Assembly (NCBI GenBank): GCA_002066995.1
Contig: MWTC01000039.1
Span: 82,499-146,498, forward strand
Origin: Sphingobacteriales bacterium UTBCD1
GTDB taxonomy: Bacteria; Bacteroidota; Bacteroidia; Chitinophagales; Chitinophagaceae
DNA length: 64,000 bases
Reading direction: 5' to 3'
Positions within the stretch are counted from its first letter, which is position 1. The number at the start of each line of letters is the position of its first letter. Positions 7,275-16,300 of this stretch are shown one piece after another. A program made the position numbers and the translations under genes. The notes beneath the pieces are model-generated. The model worked only from the letters and a program-made list of their open reading frames with translations, searched no databases and had not been told where the DNA came from.

Positions 7275-9503
7275 TTATTTCAGCAATGCAACAGCCGCAT
7301 TCACCCGGTCGGTATAAGCTTTTATGATTTTCGCAACGATCTCAATATTATCCTGCGCTTCTTTCCAGTTGCGTTGTTCAATCGCTTCCCGGATACCCGG
7401 CAATGTTTTTACTCCATAACCGGTATAGTATCCCGGTGCATAAATCTCATGTTTGTACCAACTGCGACGGGGTAATCCATCCGGGTTAATCAAACTTCTT
7501 TCCGCCTTATACAAAATGTCATTCAACTGATTTTCCTTATCCGCTGAAAGCTGCGTGGCTTTGTCATATAATTTTTCAAATTCAGCGCTGGCATCCCTCA
7601 ATTGCACCATAGCGTTTTCAAGATCGCTGAAATTGAGAAAAGGCACTAATCCTTTTATTGCTGGAGGCACATAAGTTTTAGTAGGGTCATGCGCCAGTAC
7701 AAATAATTTTTCTTTGATCATTTTATTATCCGTTTCCGTTTGGCTTCGGGTATTTTCCAGTAAAGTTCTGACTTCATCCAAATAACCATTCACCGTTTTA
7801 TAAAAACTGTTGAAATTAATTGGAAGAATATCAGCGCCAGCCAAACGCATCGTTATTCTTCCGGCTGTTTTTGATAAGGCAACACCGTATTCAAATCCCG
7901 GGTCTTTGAATTTGGTGAACAGGTCATAAGAATCATAAATTGAGTGATATTCACCGCCGGGGTCTTCGCCGCCAAAGCCAATATCCATGGATGCAATTCC
8001 CAAATGCTGAAGGAAGGAAGAGTAATCTGATCCGGCGCCTAACGCTCCTAATTTGATATTTTTATTTCCAAGAAGTTTGTTGCGGTTAGCCGCATCCGCC
8101 GAAACAATAGAATGTGCGTAACGGCGTTCTTTTATCGTTACATGGGTTTGCGGATCAGTTACATCGTTTGCAATTTCATTAAAGAACGGCTCGAATGTGT
8201 GAGAACCCTCTGCGTAAACAAACCCACGCCCGTTACCATCACTGTTAATATACACCACTGCTTTTTGCTTCAATTCCTGCTGATGATCTTCTGCCCATTC
8301 GGTAGAACCCAGCAATGCAGGTTCTTCACCATCCCATGCGCAAAAAACAATAGTTCTTTTTGGTTTGTATCCCTTTTTTACCAATTCAGAAATGGCTCTC
8401 GCTTCTTCTAATTCGGCCACCATGCCGCTGAGCGGATCACCGGCGCCATTCACCCAACCGTCATGATGATTGCCGCGGATCACCCACTCATCCGGTAACT
8501 CACTGCCCGGCATTTTTGCAATGACATTATATAACTGTTTCAGATCCCAGTTAAATTCTAATTTCAAATGAACTTTCTCCACGCTGGGGCCTACATGATA
8601 AGTGACCGGCAAACCGCCTCTCCACGAAGGAGGCACTACCTGCCCTTTCAGCAATTGTAACAATGGTTGTGCATCGGCATAAGAAATCGGCAGTACAGGA
8701 ATTTTCATAATTGTTATTGCATCTTTTCTGTCTAATCTTTTTGCATCTTTTGTAGCGCCTGCATCCGGTGTCAGCGGATCGCCGGGATACACAGGCATAT
8801 CCATCACCGAGCCTCTTTGTACTCCATCTTTGGGTCTGAATGCTCCTTCGGGATACACATCGCCCTGTACATATCCGTCATCTGCCGGATCGGAATAAAT
8901 AATGCACCCAATGGCGCCATGTTCATACGCTACTTTGGGTTTGATCCCTCTCCACGAGCCACCGTATTTTGCAATCACTATTTTTCCTTTTACATCCACA
9001 CCCATTCTTGCGAGTTCTTCATAATCGGCAGGAACACCACGGTTCACAAAGACCAGTTCTGCTGTTACATCACCATCGGCAGAATAAGCGTTGTAAGAAG
9101 GCAACTGCTCTGAATATTGCCCGGTGGTTTTATCGCCGGGTATTGCAGACTCCTGCAGTTTGGGTTTATAGGTTTTATCTCCAACTATTTCCAGCACTCT
9201 TGTTTTGGGTGTAGGAAACAGGGGATAATAAGATTCGATCTCTGTCTGGTATCCCCAACTACGGAAGAGATTAGCCATGTATTCTGCATTCGCTTTATCC
9301 TGCGGACTGCCCACATGATGCGGATGGGAAGAAAGAAATTTCATCCATTCATCCTGGTTCGATGCTTTGATCAAGGCATCAAACTGTTTTTCCCAATCCA
9401 ATTGTTTGGCGGCATTGGCATCGGTGAAGCCCATAAGTTTTTGCTGCGACTGAGCAGTCAAAAAAAGAAATAAGACTGCAGTGATGAATAACAACTTTTT
9501 CAT
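7275..9503 (-). CDS. Secreted M28-family zinc peptidase (glutamate carboxypeptidase II-like)
   Basis: A ~742-residue exported metallopeptidase with the architecture of glutamate carboxypeptidase II/transferrin receptor-like proteins. It has a Sec signal (MKKLLFITAVLFLFLTAQSQ), a protease-associated insert (about 150-330; GKIVIAKYGGSWRGIKPKVA), the M28 catalytic domain, and a C-terminal dimerisation domain (from about 590). Metal and catalytic residues are visible in order: GNHHDGWVNGAGDPLSG (His and bridging Asp), WDGEEPALLGS (catalytic Glu and Glu ligand), SDGNG, and the late GGEYHSIYDSYD (His). The start at 9503 is chosen over 9530 because the shorter form has a clean signal peptide. The substrate is probably peptides from the environment; that is inferred from the family. 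Confidence 0.9.
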   Translation of the reverse strand: MKKLLFITAVLFLFLTAQSQQKLMGFTDANAAKQLDWEKQFDALIKASNQDEWMKFLSSHPHHVGSPQDKANAEYMANLFRSWGYQTEIESYYPLFPTPKTRVLEIVGDKTYKPKLQESAIPGDKTTGQYSEQLPSYNAYSADGDVTAELVFVNRGVPADYEELARMGVDVKGKIVIAKYGGSWRGIKPKVAYEHGAIGCIIYSDPADDGYVQGDVYPEGAFRPKDGVQRGSVMDMPVYPGDPLTPDAGATKDAKRLDRKDAITIMKIPVLPISYADAQPLLQLLKGQVVPPSWRGGLPVTYHVGPSVEKVHLKLEFNWDLKQLYNVIAKMPGSELPDEWVIRGNHHDGWVNGAGDPLSGMVAELEEARAISELVKKGYKPKRTIVFCAWDGEEPALLGSTEWAEDHQQELKQKAVVYINSDGNGRGFVYAEGSHTFEPFFNEIANDVTDPQTHVTIKERRYAHSIVSADAANRNKLLGNKNIKLGALGAGSDYSSFLQHLGIASMDIGFGGEDPGGEYHSIYDSYDLFTKFKDPGFEYGVALSKTAGRITMRLAGADILPINFNSFYKTVNGYLDEVRTLLENTRSQTETDNKMIKEKLFVLAHDPTKTYVPPAIKGLVPFLNFSDLENAMVQLRDASAEFEKLYDKATQLSADKENQLNDILYKAERSLINPDGLPRRSWYKHEIYAPGYYTGYGVKTLPGIREAIEQRNWKEAQDNIEIVAKIIKAYTDRVNAAVALLK

Positions 9504-9726
9504 GATGTGTGGTTTTTTATTAAAGAACATTGCTGCATAACTTCACCCGGTCCGGTCAGCTTTGCAGCATGTGAGTCGAAAACAATGATCGTTTATTACA
9601 GACAGTCTGCTCTTTCAACTTCTGTCCATCAAAACCAGCGGAACAGACAATCATCATGTAATTTAAGGAACAGATAGTTAATTTATGAGATTTCGTGGGA
9701 TAAGCGGTCTATCTTCCATCAACGTT

Positions 9727-11205
9727 TTACAAACTCTTTATCTCAGCGATCAGGTCCTGTAAAACTTTTTTAGCATCGCCAAACAACATGGAAGTTTTTT
9801 TCTGGAAGAACAATGAATTCTCGATGCCGGCATAACCGGGTTTCATGCTTCTCTTGTTCACGATCACATTCTTTGCAAGTTCCACTTCCAGTATCGGCAT
9901 TCCGTAAATCGGCGAAGAGGGGTCTGTTTTGGCAGCAGGATTCACCACATCATTGGCACCTAATATCAATACCACATCGGTTGTCGGAAATTCTTCATTA
10001 GCCTGGTCCATTTCCAAAAGTTTTTCATAACTCACATCCGCTTCTGCCAGCAATACGTTCATGTGACCCGGCATGCGCCCGGCAACAGGATGAATGGCAT
10101 ATTTCACATCCACTCCTCTTTCTACCAGTAATTTTTCCAGGTCATGACAGGCATGCTGTGCCTGCGCCACTGCCAATCCGTAGCCGGGAACAATCATTAC
10201 CCTATTGGCATAAGCCATAAGAACGGAAGCATCACTCAAAGTAATTTCCTTGTAAGTGCCCTGTTGTTTTTTTGCTTCCCCTGCAGCCCTGGTTCCTCCG
10301 AAAGAGCCTATCAATACATTTGCCAATGAGCGGTTCATTGCCTTACACATCAGAATAGTGAGCAGTGTTCCTGCAGCGCCTACCAGGATCCCGCCGGTCA
10401 GCATCAGTTTATTATCATATAAAAATCCGCCGCAGGCAGCAGCCACCCCGGTAAACGAGTTCAGCAACGAAATCACCACCGGCATATCAGCGCCGCCGAT
10501 AGGCATTACAAAGAAAACCCCGTACAAGAGTGCTAAAACAAAAACAGAATAAAATATTAAATGGCCTTTCCCCGTTAACACAGCATTTATTCCATCAAAA
10601 CGGAACAAGTCGTTTACATTCACAAAAAGGTAAACGGCTAAAGCAAATACGCCGACTAAAAAAACAAGATTAAGAGCATGCTGCCCTTTAAAAGCAAAAT
10701 CTTTAATGTTGCCATCCAGTTTTCCCCATGCGATCATACTCCCGGCAAAGGAAACAGAACCGATGATCAAACCCAGTAAAATGATCAGCAGTTCACCGTG
10801 CGGAACCGAAACAGATAGAAAACCTGAAGGCGGTAAGGAAGTAATTTCCGGGTGACTTGTCATCCTGTTAAACTCAACGATAGAGATCAATGCCGCACAG
10901 GCGCCACCCATGCCATTGAACATGCTCACCATTTCGGGCATCGCCGTCATCTTCACTTTCTTCGCTGCCAGCGTACCGATGATGCCACCGATGACAATAC
11001 CTCCGAATATCCAGCCATAATTATGAAGCCTGTTTCCGTGTTCATCTTTATATAAAAATATCGTTCCGATAACAGCAAGGGTCATCCCGAATGCAGCCAG
11101 CAGGTTTCCCTTCCTTGCCCGGTCAGGATGAGCCAGCATCTTCAATCCCAATATAAAAGTGATTGCCCCGATGAGATAAATAAATGTGAGTATGTTTAGT
11201 TCCAT
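9727..11205 (-). CDS. pntB: NAD(P) transhydrogenase subunit beta
   Basis: The membrane and NADP(H)-binding subunit of proton-translocating transhydrogenase, which couples the proton gradient to hydride transfer from NADH to NADP+. The first ~300 residues hold multiple hydrophobic helices with the conserved segment KMTAMPEMVSMFNGMGGACA. The C-terminal dIII domain carries the NADP site: MIVPGYGLAVAQAQ, HPVAGRMPGHMNVLLAEA, VLILGANDVVNPAA, and the end segment VIVNKRSMKPGYAG. At 492 aa it is of normal size. It is the last gene of the set pntAA-pntAB-(four-helix ORF)-pntB and should act in the inner membrane. Confidence 0.95.
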   Translation of the reverse strand: MELNILTFIYLIGAITFILGLKMLAHPDRARKGNLLAAFGMTLAVIGTIFLYKDEHGNRLHNYGWIFGGIVIGGIIGTLAAKKVKMTAMPEMVSMFNGMGGACAALISIVEFNRMTSHPEITSLPPSGFLSVSVPHGELLIILLGLIIGSVSFAGSMIAWGKLDGNIKDFAFKGQHALNLVFLVGVFALAVYLFVNVNDLFRFDGINAVLTGKGHLIFYSVFVLALLYGVFFVMPIGGADMPVVISLLNSFTGVAAACGGFLYDNKLMLTGGILVGAAGTLLTILMCKAMNRSLANVLIGSFGGTRAAGEAKKQQGTYKEITLSDASVLMAYANRVMIVPGYGLAVAQAQHACHDLEKLLVERGVDVKYAIHPVAGRMPGHMNVLLAEADVSYEKLLEMDQANEEFPTTDVVLILGANDVVNPAAKTDPSSPIYGMPILEVELAKNVIVNKRSMKPGYAGIENSLFFQKKTSMLFGDAKKVLQDLIAEIKSL

Positions 11206-11272
11206 AAAAAATCCGAATATTAAAAACCGAAAATCGAAATGCTTCCGGGTTTTCTCCAGTCATTCCTTATTT

Positions 11273-11641
11273 CTAATCTTTTTGCACAAGCTTTTTTAAA
11301 ATTGCACCAAAAATTTGTTCGGGTTCAAATGCTTCCTGAATTAACTCCAATCTTTCGCTTTCAAGTTCACCATTGCTATCTGTCAAAACATGTTTAAGCC
11401 ATAGCTTTGACTCTTTTGATTCTTTTCCACAAACTTTTATCCTGTACTTTAAATCTCCGTTACCAGGGTTTTCATTAGCTTCAATATAATTGGCAGCAAC
11501 AGAACCCGATGAACGAATCAATTGAATAATATATTCCCTGTTAATCAAATCTTTCTTCAATATCAAACAAAAATCTCTTGTTCGCAATGAAAATTTTTCT
11601 GTTCGTTCCAGCAAATCATATATTTTCTTCTTAGCCTCCAT
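11273..11641 (-). CDS. Four-helix-bundle protein (23S rRNA intervening-sequence protein family)
   Basis: A 122-residue protein of the S23/IVP four-helix-bundle family. Recognisable features are KIYDLLERTEKFSLRTRDFCLIL, the motif SSGSVAANYIEANE at about 44-57, and GKESKESKLWL. Members are encoded inside intervening sequences of 23S rRNA in some bacteria and are also widespread as free-standing genes in Bacteroidota; their molecular role is not settled. Here it lies between pntAB and pntB on the same strand, 28 bp from the former and 67 bp from the latter, so it is probably co-transcribed with transhydrogenase subunits it has no known link to. It looks intact. Confidence 0.82.
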   Translation of the reverse strand: MEAKKKIYDLLERTEKFSLRTRDFCLILKKDLINREYIIQLIRSSGSVAANYIEANENPGNGDLKYRIKVCGKESKESKLWLKHVLTDSNGELESERLELIQEAFEPEQIFGAILKKLVQKD

Positions 11642-11669
11642 TACGAAAGCGATTGTTCGGATTTCGTTC

Positions 11670-11993
11670 TTATGCCTTCGGGCTTTTCTTTTTCTTACTG
11701 AACATCTCCAGCATCCTGTCTGTCACCACAAAACCTCCGACTACATTCAAAGTACCCAATATCACAGCAAGAAATCCCAGGATCAATGACAAATAATTAT
11801 CACTCTCCGCCCTGCCCATGATGATGATTGCGCCGATGATCACCACTCCGTGAATGGCATTGGCGCCGCTCATCAAAGGCGTATGCAAAACACTGGGCAC
11901 ATGGCCTATTACCTCCACCCCGACAAAGATCATCAGGATGACGATATAGATCATTTGCTGATTAGCTGTTATCCAGGATAAAATTAAATCCAT
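11670..11993 (-). CDS. pntAB: NAD(P) transhydrogenase subunit alpha, membrane part
   Basis: A ~107-residue membrane subunit corresponding to the C-terminal transmembrane part of E. coli PntA; the alpha chain is split here into two genes, as in many bacteria. Three hydrophobic helices are visible (IYIVILMIFVGVEVIG, ANAIHGVVIIGAIIIMG, SLILGFLAVILGTLNVVGGF) with the conserved VPSVLHTPLMSGANAIHG between the first two. It ends VTDRMLEMFSKKKKSPKA. The frame opens at 12014, but MDLILSW at 11993 is the more typical start. It sits between pntAA, with a palindrome in the gap, and the four-helix ORF. Confidence 0.92.
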   Translation of the reverse strand: MDLILSWITANQQMIYIVILMIFVGVEVIGHVPSVLHTPLMSGANAIHGVVIIGAIIIMGRAESDNYLSLILGFLAVILGTLNVVGGFVVTDRMLEMFSKKKKSPKA

Positions 11994-12020
11994 AAAAAAA
12001 TATTCAGTATTCAATAATCA

Positions 12021-12040
12021 ATCCCGATAGCTATCGGGAT
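12021..12040. repeat. Perfect 20-bp palindrome between pntAA and pntAB
   Basis: ATCCCGATAG (12021-12030) is followed directly by its reverse complement CTATCGGGAT (12031-12040) with no loop. It is not followed by a T run, so it does not look like a terminator. I found no second copy in the window. Strings of this type recur in intergenic regions of some Bacteroidota genomes (recall, not checked). Confidence 0.7.
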
Positions 12041-12156
12041 CAATGTTCCAAAATAAAAAATCAAATGATCAGGCAACTGCATTTTGAAATTCAATCATCA
12101 ACAATTTTTCAAAAGAGCTTTACTAAATCAAAAAAATATTCTACCCGGTTTTCCTT

Positions 12157-13278
12157 TTAGGGAGCAGGTTTTTTTACCCTATCGTGAACCACTTCGCCAT
12201 TATGTGTGATACAACATCCTTTCACCAGGTCATCATCCCAATTCAGATTCAGTTGTCCTTCTTTTGTAATAACCAGGTTCAGGAAATTCAGAATATTCTT
12301 TCCATACATTTTGCTGGCATCAGAAGGCATAGCTGAAGGCAGGTTGGAATTTCCCACAATTGTAACACCATGATACATCACCGTTTCATTATCTTTTGTC
12401 AATGCTGTATTTCCACCGGAAGAAGAAGCAATATCAATAATGACCGACCCATTGCGCATAGAGACCAGCATTTCTTCCGTCACTAATACCGGCGCTCTTT
12501 TTCCATGAATTTGTGCCGTGGTGATCACTATATCTGCTTTGGCAATACTTTCAGCAATTTTAGCTTTTTGTCTTTTCATGAAATCTTCCGTCTGTTCTAC
12601 CGCATATCCACCGGCTTTGCTGGCATCTGCCGCTCCTTCCACTTCAATAAATTTTCCGCCAAGACTCATCACTTCTTCTTTTACGGCAGGGCGTGTATCA
12701 AATACTTCTATCACAGCGCCGAGACGACGGGCCGTTGCAATAGCCTGGAGCCCTGCAACACCTGCACCCAATATCAAAACTTTAGCAGGAGCAATAGTTC
12801 CTGCCGCAGTCATGAACATGGGGAAATACCTTGAATACAGATTAGCAGCCAGCAAAACAGCTTTATACCCTGCAATATTAGCCTGTGAGCTCAGCACATC
12901 CATTGATTGTGCACGGGTGGTACGGGGTAACATATCCAAAGAAAAAACAGTGACCTCCTGGCCGGCCCATTGCTTCATCAGTTCCGTATCATATAATGGC
13001 TGATATACTCCAATGATGATTTTTGACTTCAGCATTTCAATTTCCGTGAGAGGCAGAGCATGAATGCTCAGAATTATACCGGAAGTTCTTATAATTTCAG
13101 AACGGTCTTTTATTTCAGCGCCGGCTTTCACATATTCATCATCATTCCAGAAAGCTTTTTTACCAGAATCTTTTTCAACGAATATTGTTACGCCTTTCTT
13201 TTTCAGTGCAGCTACCGTCTCGGGGATCAAAGACACTCTTGTTTCAAAATCTGGTTCTTTCAATAAGCCGATCGTCAT
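12157..13278 (-). CDS. pntAA: NAD(P) transhydrogenase subunit alpha, NAD-binding part
   Basis: The soluble NAD(H)-binding dI domain (alanine dehydrogenase/PNT fold) of the transhydrogenase, 373 aa. It starts MTIGLLKEPDFETRVSLIPE, the usual N-terminus (KE...E.RV...P). It contains the conserved loop DMLPRTTRAQSMDVLSSQAN (about 115-134) with its RAQSMD NAD site, and the Rossmann fingerprint LILGAGVAGLQAIATARRLG with the acidic strand end EVFDTR. It is the first gene of the pnt cluster and is preceded by a TACCTTTC promoter-like box. It should dock on PntB at the cytoplasmic face of the inner membrane. Confidence 0.95.
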   Translation of the reverse strand: MTIGLLKEPDFETRVSLIPETVAALKKKGVTIFVEKDSGKKAFWNDDEYVKAGAEIKDRSEIIRTSGIILSIHALPLTEIEMLKSKIIIGVYQPLYDTELMKQWAGQEVTVFSLDMLPRTTRAQSMDVLSSQANIAGYKAVLLAANLYSRYFPMFMTAAGTIAPAKVLILGAGVAGLQAIATARRLGAVIEVFDTRPAVKEEVMSLGGKFIEVEGAADASKAGGYAVEQTEDFMKRQKAKIAESIAKADIVITTAQIHGKRAPVLVTEEMLVSMRNGSVIIDIASSSGGNTALTKDNETVMYHGVTIVGNSNLPSAMPSDASKMYGKNILNFLNLVITKEGQLNLNWDDDLVKGCCITHNGEVVHDRVKKPAP

Positions 13279-13299
13279 GTACCTTAAATAAATTGGCCG

Positions 13300-13307
13300 G
13301 AAAGGTA
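13300..13307 (-). promoter_or_regulatory. Putative -7 box of the pnt operon
   Basis: The minus strand reads TACCTTTC, 7 of 8 against TAnnTTTG, 22 bp upstream of the pntAA start. Confidence 0.4.
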
Positions 13308-13444
13308 TTGATTTTTTCGGCAGCCACCTTAGACAGGTACACTATTTTGACCGTTTTTTTTCAGATTTTTTTGACGGTTATTTGCCGGTACCAATGGTTT
13401 TCCCGGATGGTGAAAAACGGGAAACCGGTCAGTGAAAGCACTTA

Positions 13445-14242
13445 TCAAAAGCGTATGGTGAAATGTTGTTTTTCCAAATTCTCTTTCCGGAAAAAAAGTA
13501 TGCCCATAAAAAACAGGTCAATACTTAATGTGACTGATGGATTTGCTTTACAATAATTCCAGGCTTCTTTCATCCCCCTGCTCCAGTGAATGTCATCAAG
13601 AATGACCACAGAAGAGCTATTGATCTTCTTCAACATCAAACTGAAATATTCTATGGTTGGTTCTTTCCTGTGGTTACCATCAATAAAGGCAAAATCAACA
13701 GCAGGCAATGAACTGATCCCCGTGCGGAGCGTCTCATCAAAATTTCCTTCTACCAGTTGCACATTTTGCAAATTCATTGCGCTGAAGTTATTCTTTGCAA
13801 TCGCAGCAACGGCCCCTGCTCCTTCAAACGTCAGGATATTTGCAAAAGGATTTGCCAGGGAAAGATAGGATGTTGTGATCCCCAGCGAAGTTCCCAGTTC
13901 GATTACAGTCTGCGGCCGGTATTTATTAACAATCCGGAATAATAATTGCCCGGACTTCTTTGGTTTTGCAGCATGTTTTGCGATGGAGGCAATGCTTCGC
14001 CGGCCTGTTTTATCCACGACGGAACCCGCACCAAGATCCTGAATGGCCAGAACGGTTTTATCATGCAATAATTTTTTTCTAAGCGTTTCCACCATGTCGT
14101 AAGCAGGATAATGTGCTTGATCATTCAGAATTTCTGTGATGAATTGATAAACAAATGGTGAATGAGTGCCATGTCCCCGGCTATTGGAAGCGGTAACATA
14201 ATAATGAAAATATTCAAGCGCAGAACGAATCTTTGGGTACAT
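13445..14242 (-). CDS. Class I SAM-dependent methyltransferase (Methyltransf_24-like)
   Basis: A 265-residue methyltransferase of unknown substrate. The SAM site is TVIELGTSLGITTSYLSLA (about 114-132), followed by NILTFEGAGAVAAIAKNNF, the acidic strand-2 region, and FAFIDGNHRKEPTIEYF and VVILDDIHWSRGMKEAW, which resemble the caffeoyl-CoA O-methyltransferase/Methyltransf_24 group. The N-terminus (SALEYFHYYVTASNSRGHGTHSPFVYQFI) is typical of a Bacteroidota-specific subgroup. There is no signal peptide. It lies upstream of the pnt operon, separated by ~165 bp. The reaction type is inferred from the fold only. Confidence 0.8.
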   Translation of the reverse strand: MYPKIRSALEYFHYYVTASNSRGHGTHSPFVYQFITEILNDQAHYPAYDMVETLRKKLLHDKTVLAIQDLGAGSVVDKTGRRSIASIAKHAAKPKKSGQLLFRIVNKYRPQTVIELGTSLGITTSYLSLANPFANILTFEGAGAVAAIAKNNFSAMNLQNVQLVEGNFDETLRTGISSLPAVDFAFIDGNHRKEPTIEYFSLMLKKINSSSVVILDDIHWSRGMKEAWNYCKANPSVTLSIDLFFMGILFFRKENLEKQHFTIRF

Positions 14243-14322
14243 TTAGAAAGTGTTGACTGAAGAATTCAAAACGAAAAATCAGGAAAAGACAAGTGCGGGT
14301 ACCCGCATCCGGAATTTCTATC

Positions 14323-14820
14323 CTACAACCTTTTCTTCTCCCAAACCTGGAAAGAATAATCATATTGGTTTTTTTCATCCTTCTCCTGATCATCTTTGCT
14401 GACCAGCCGCCATACTTTCGTATCCAGGTCAGGAAAAAAGGTATCGCCTTCGGGTTCAGCGTTGATTCTTGTCAGGTAGATCCGTTTTACTTTTTCAAAA
14501 GCCAGCCGGTAAATTTCACCGCCACCGATCACGAAGGCTTCTTTGGCGTCCGTTTCCTGTGCAACAAATAATGCATCATCCAGGCTTCGTACAATGACCA
14601 CGCCTTCTGCTTTCCAATCGGGTTGTCTTGTGATCACGATATTCTTTCTGCCGGGTAATGCTTTTCCCAATCCCTGGAAGGTTTTTCGTCCCATAATCAC
14701 CGGCATCCCCCAGGTGATATTTTTAAAGAACTGCATGTCATTTGCCTGGCGCCACACCATTGTACCATTTTTCCCGATGACTCCATTATTGGCAACTGCA
14801 ACAACAAAAGAAATTATCAT
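14323..14820 (-). CDS. folA: Dihydrofolate reductase
   Basis: Reduces dihydrofolate to tetrahydrofolate with NADPH, regenerating the cofactor consumed by ThyA, which is encoded just upstream on the same strand. Motifs visible are ISFVVAVANNGVIGKNGTMVW near the start, the NADPH-site MPVIMGRKTFQGLG, LPGRKNIVITRQ, and FVIGGGEIYRLAF. At 165 aa it has the usual length. The ATG at 14820 is the clear start. thyA ends 154 bp upstream; the order thyA-folA is common, so a joint transcript is plausible. Confidence 0.95.
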   Translation of the reverse strand: MIISFVVAVANNGVIGKNGTMVWRQANDMQFFKNITWGMPVIMGRKTFQGLGKALPGRKNIVITRQPDWKAEGVVIVRSLDDALFVAQETDAKEAFVIGGGEIYRLAFEKVKRIYLTRINAEPEGDTFFPDLDTKVWRLVSKDDQEKDEKNQYDYSFQVWEKKRL

Positions 14821-14974
14821 GAGGTAAAAAATATTAAATTCAAAATATAAATGATAAAATTAATCTATTCTTATTTTCCTGAAACTATATTCCTCTTTGA
14901 AAAGAATTCCGTCCTTTACCCGGAATATTGCAGATCAGCTATTTCCCGCTTTTGGGGCTTCAATTTTTTATTTT

Positions 14975-15772
14975 CTATACTGCAACCGGTGCTTTTATTG
15001 CCGGATGACACTGATAATTTTCCAATTGGAAATCTTCGTACTGAAAATCAAAAATATTTTTGATTGCAGGATTCAGTTTCATTTGTGGCAAAGGGAAAGG
15101 AGTACGGCTTAACTGCAGTTTTACCTGCTCCATGTGGTTATTGTAAATATGCACATCTCCGAAAGTGTGAATAAACTCACCGGGTTCAAGATCACAAACC
15201 TGTGCCATCATCATGGTCAGTAATGCATACGAAGCGATATTGAAAGGTACACCCAGGAATACATCGGCGCTGCGCTGGTACAACTGGCAACTCAATTTTC
15301 CGTCTGCAACATAAAACTGGAATAATACATGGCAGGGCATCAGCGCCATCCCGGATAATTCTGCTACATTCCAGGTGCTGACAACCAGCCGGCGGCTGTC
15401 CGGATTCATTTTTATCTGGCGTATCACATCACTGATCTGGTCCACTGATTTTCCATCAGCTGCTGACCAGCTTCGCCATTGCTTGCCATAAACCGGGCCA
15501 AGTTCACCGGATTCATTTGCCCATTCATCCCAAATACTCACTCCGTGTTCTTTCAGATACCTGGTATTGGTTTCACCTCTCAGGAACCAGAGCAATTCAT
15601 AAATGATACTTTTCAGATGGAGCTTTTTGGTGGTCACCAGCGGAAAACCTTTTTGCAGGTCAAAACGCATCTGGTATCCAAAACAACTTTTGGTACCTGT
15701 GCCGGTACGGTCACTTTTTTCTATGCCATTATCCAAAATATGGCGAAGCAATGAAAGATACTGTTGCATCAC
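14975..15772 (-). CDS. thyA: Thymidylate synthase
   Basis: Converts dUMP to dTMP with methylene-tetrahydrofolate. At 265 aa it has the same length as the short-type E. coli enzyme and the full set of motifs: [20 protein letters not shown] at the N-terminus, the folate/dUMP loop [12 protein letters not shown], the catalytic Cys147 in [14 protein letters not shown], the [20 protein letters not shown] segment, and the C-terminal IKAPVAV. It is upstream of folA on the same strand, forming a functional pair. No strong promoter box was seen in the 133 bp before it. Confidence 0.97.
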   Translation of the reverse strand: MMQQYLSLLRHILDNGIEKSDRTGTGTKSCFGYQMRFDLQKGFPLVTTKKLHLKSIIYELLWFLRGETNTRYLKEHGVSIWDEWANESGELGPVYGKQWRSWSAADGKSVDQISDVIRQIKMNPDSRRLVVSTWNVAELSGMALMPCHVLFQFYVADGKLSCQLYQRSADVFLGVPFNIASYALLTMMMAQVCDLEPGEFIHTFGDVHIYNNHMEQVKLQLSRTPFPLPQMKLNPAIKNIFDFQYEDFQLENYQCHPAIKAPVAV

Positions 15773-15905
15773 TGCAAGTTAAAACAAAGCGCTGAGTTCT
15801 GTTCATGCGGATAAGCGTTGTGGGAAATCTGTGGAATGACAAGAAATATGTTAACTATTGATTTTGGTCATCTTGATTACCTTTACCGGTAAATAACCTT
15901 GTATC

Positions 15906-16298
15906 ATGAAAGACACAAGAAGATTTTATAAAGAGTTAGGCAATCTGTTCTATGCTATTGCATCGGCAGATAAAAAGATTGGGCCGCAGGAAAAAAAGAA
16001 ACTGGATGAAGAAGTACAGTTTGCCTGGAGGCACTACGATGATACTACGGACCGTTTCGGCAGCGACAGGGCTTTTCTCATTGAATTTGAATTTGAGACC
16101 CTGGAAGATCAGATGGCTTCTGCAGAAGAAGCTTATCAATCTTTTGAAACCTATTTTAAAGATAACAAGGCAGAATTAGATGAAGCAACAAGAAAGCGCA
16201 TATTCAACAGCGCCCGGCATATTGCAGAAAGCATTCACAGGATCAATATTCCGGAACACAAATACCTTGATAAACTGAAAAAACTCTTAAAGATCTGA
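15906..16298 (+). CDS. TerB-like alpha-helical protein of unknown function
   Basis: A 130-residue acidic/basic helical protein without signal peptide or membrane segment. The opening FYKELGNLFYAIASADKKIGPQEKKKLDEEV resembles the first helices of TerB/DjlA-type domains, which are often found in stress-related proteins, but the similarity is short and based on pattern alone. The remainder is mostly charged helices (DQMASAEEAYQSFETYF, KRIFNSARHIAESIHRIN). It stands alone on the plus strand between thyA and the convergent proline dehydrogenase gene, the two stop codons being only a few bases apart. A TACCTTTA box at 15878-15885 could be its promoter. Confidence 0.65.
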   Translation: MKDTRRFYKELGNLFYAIASADKKIGPQEKKKLDEEVQFAWRHYDDTTDRFGSDRAFLIEFEFETLEDQMASAEEAYQSFETYFKDNKAELDEATRKRIFNSARHIAESIHRINIPEHKYLDKLKKLLKI

Positions 16299-16300
16299 AG

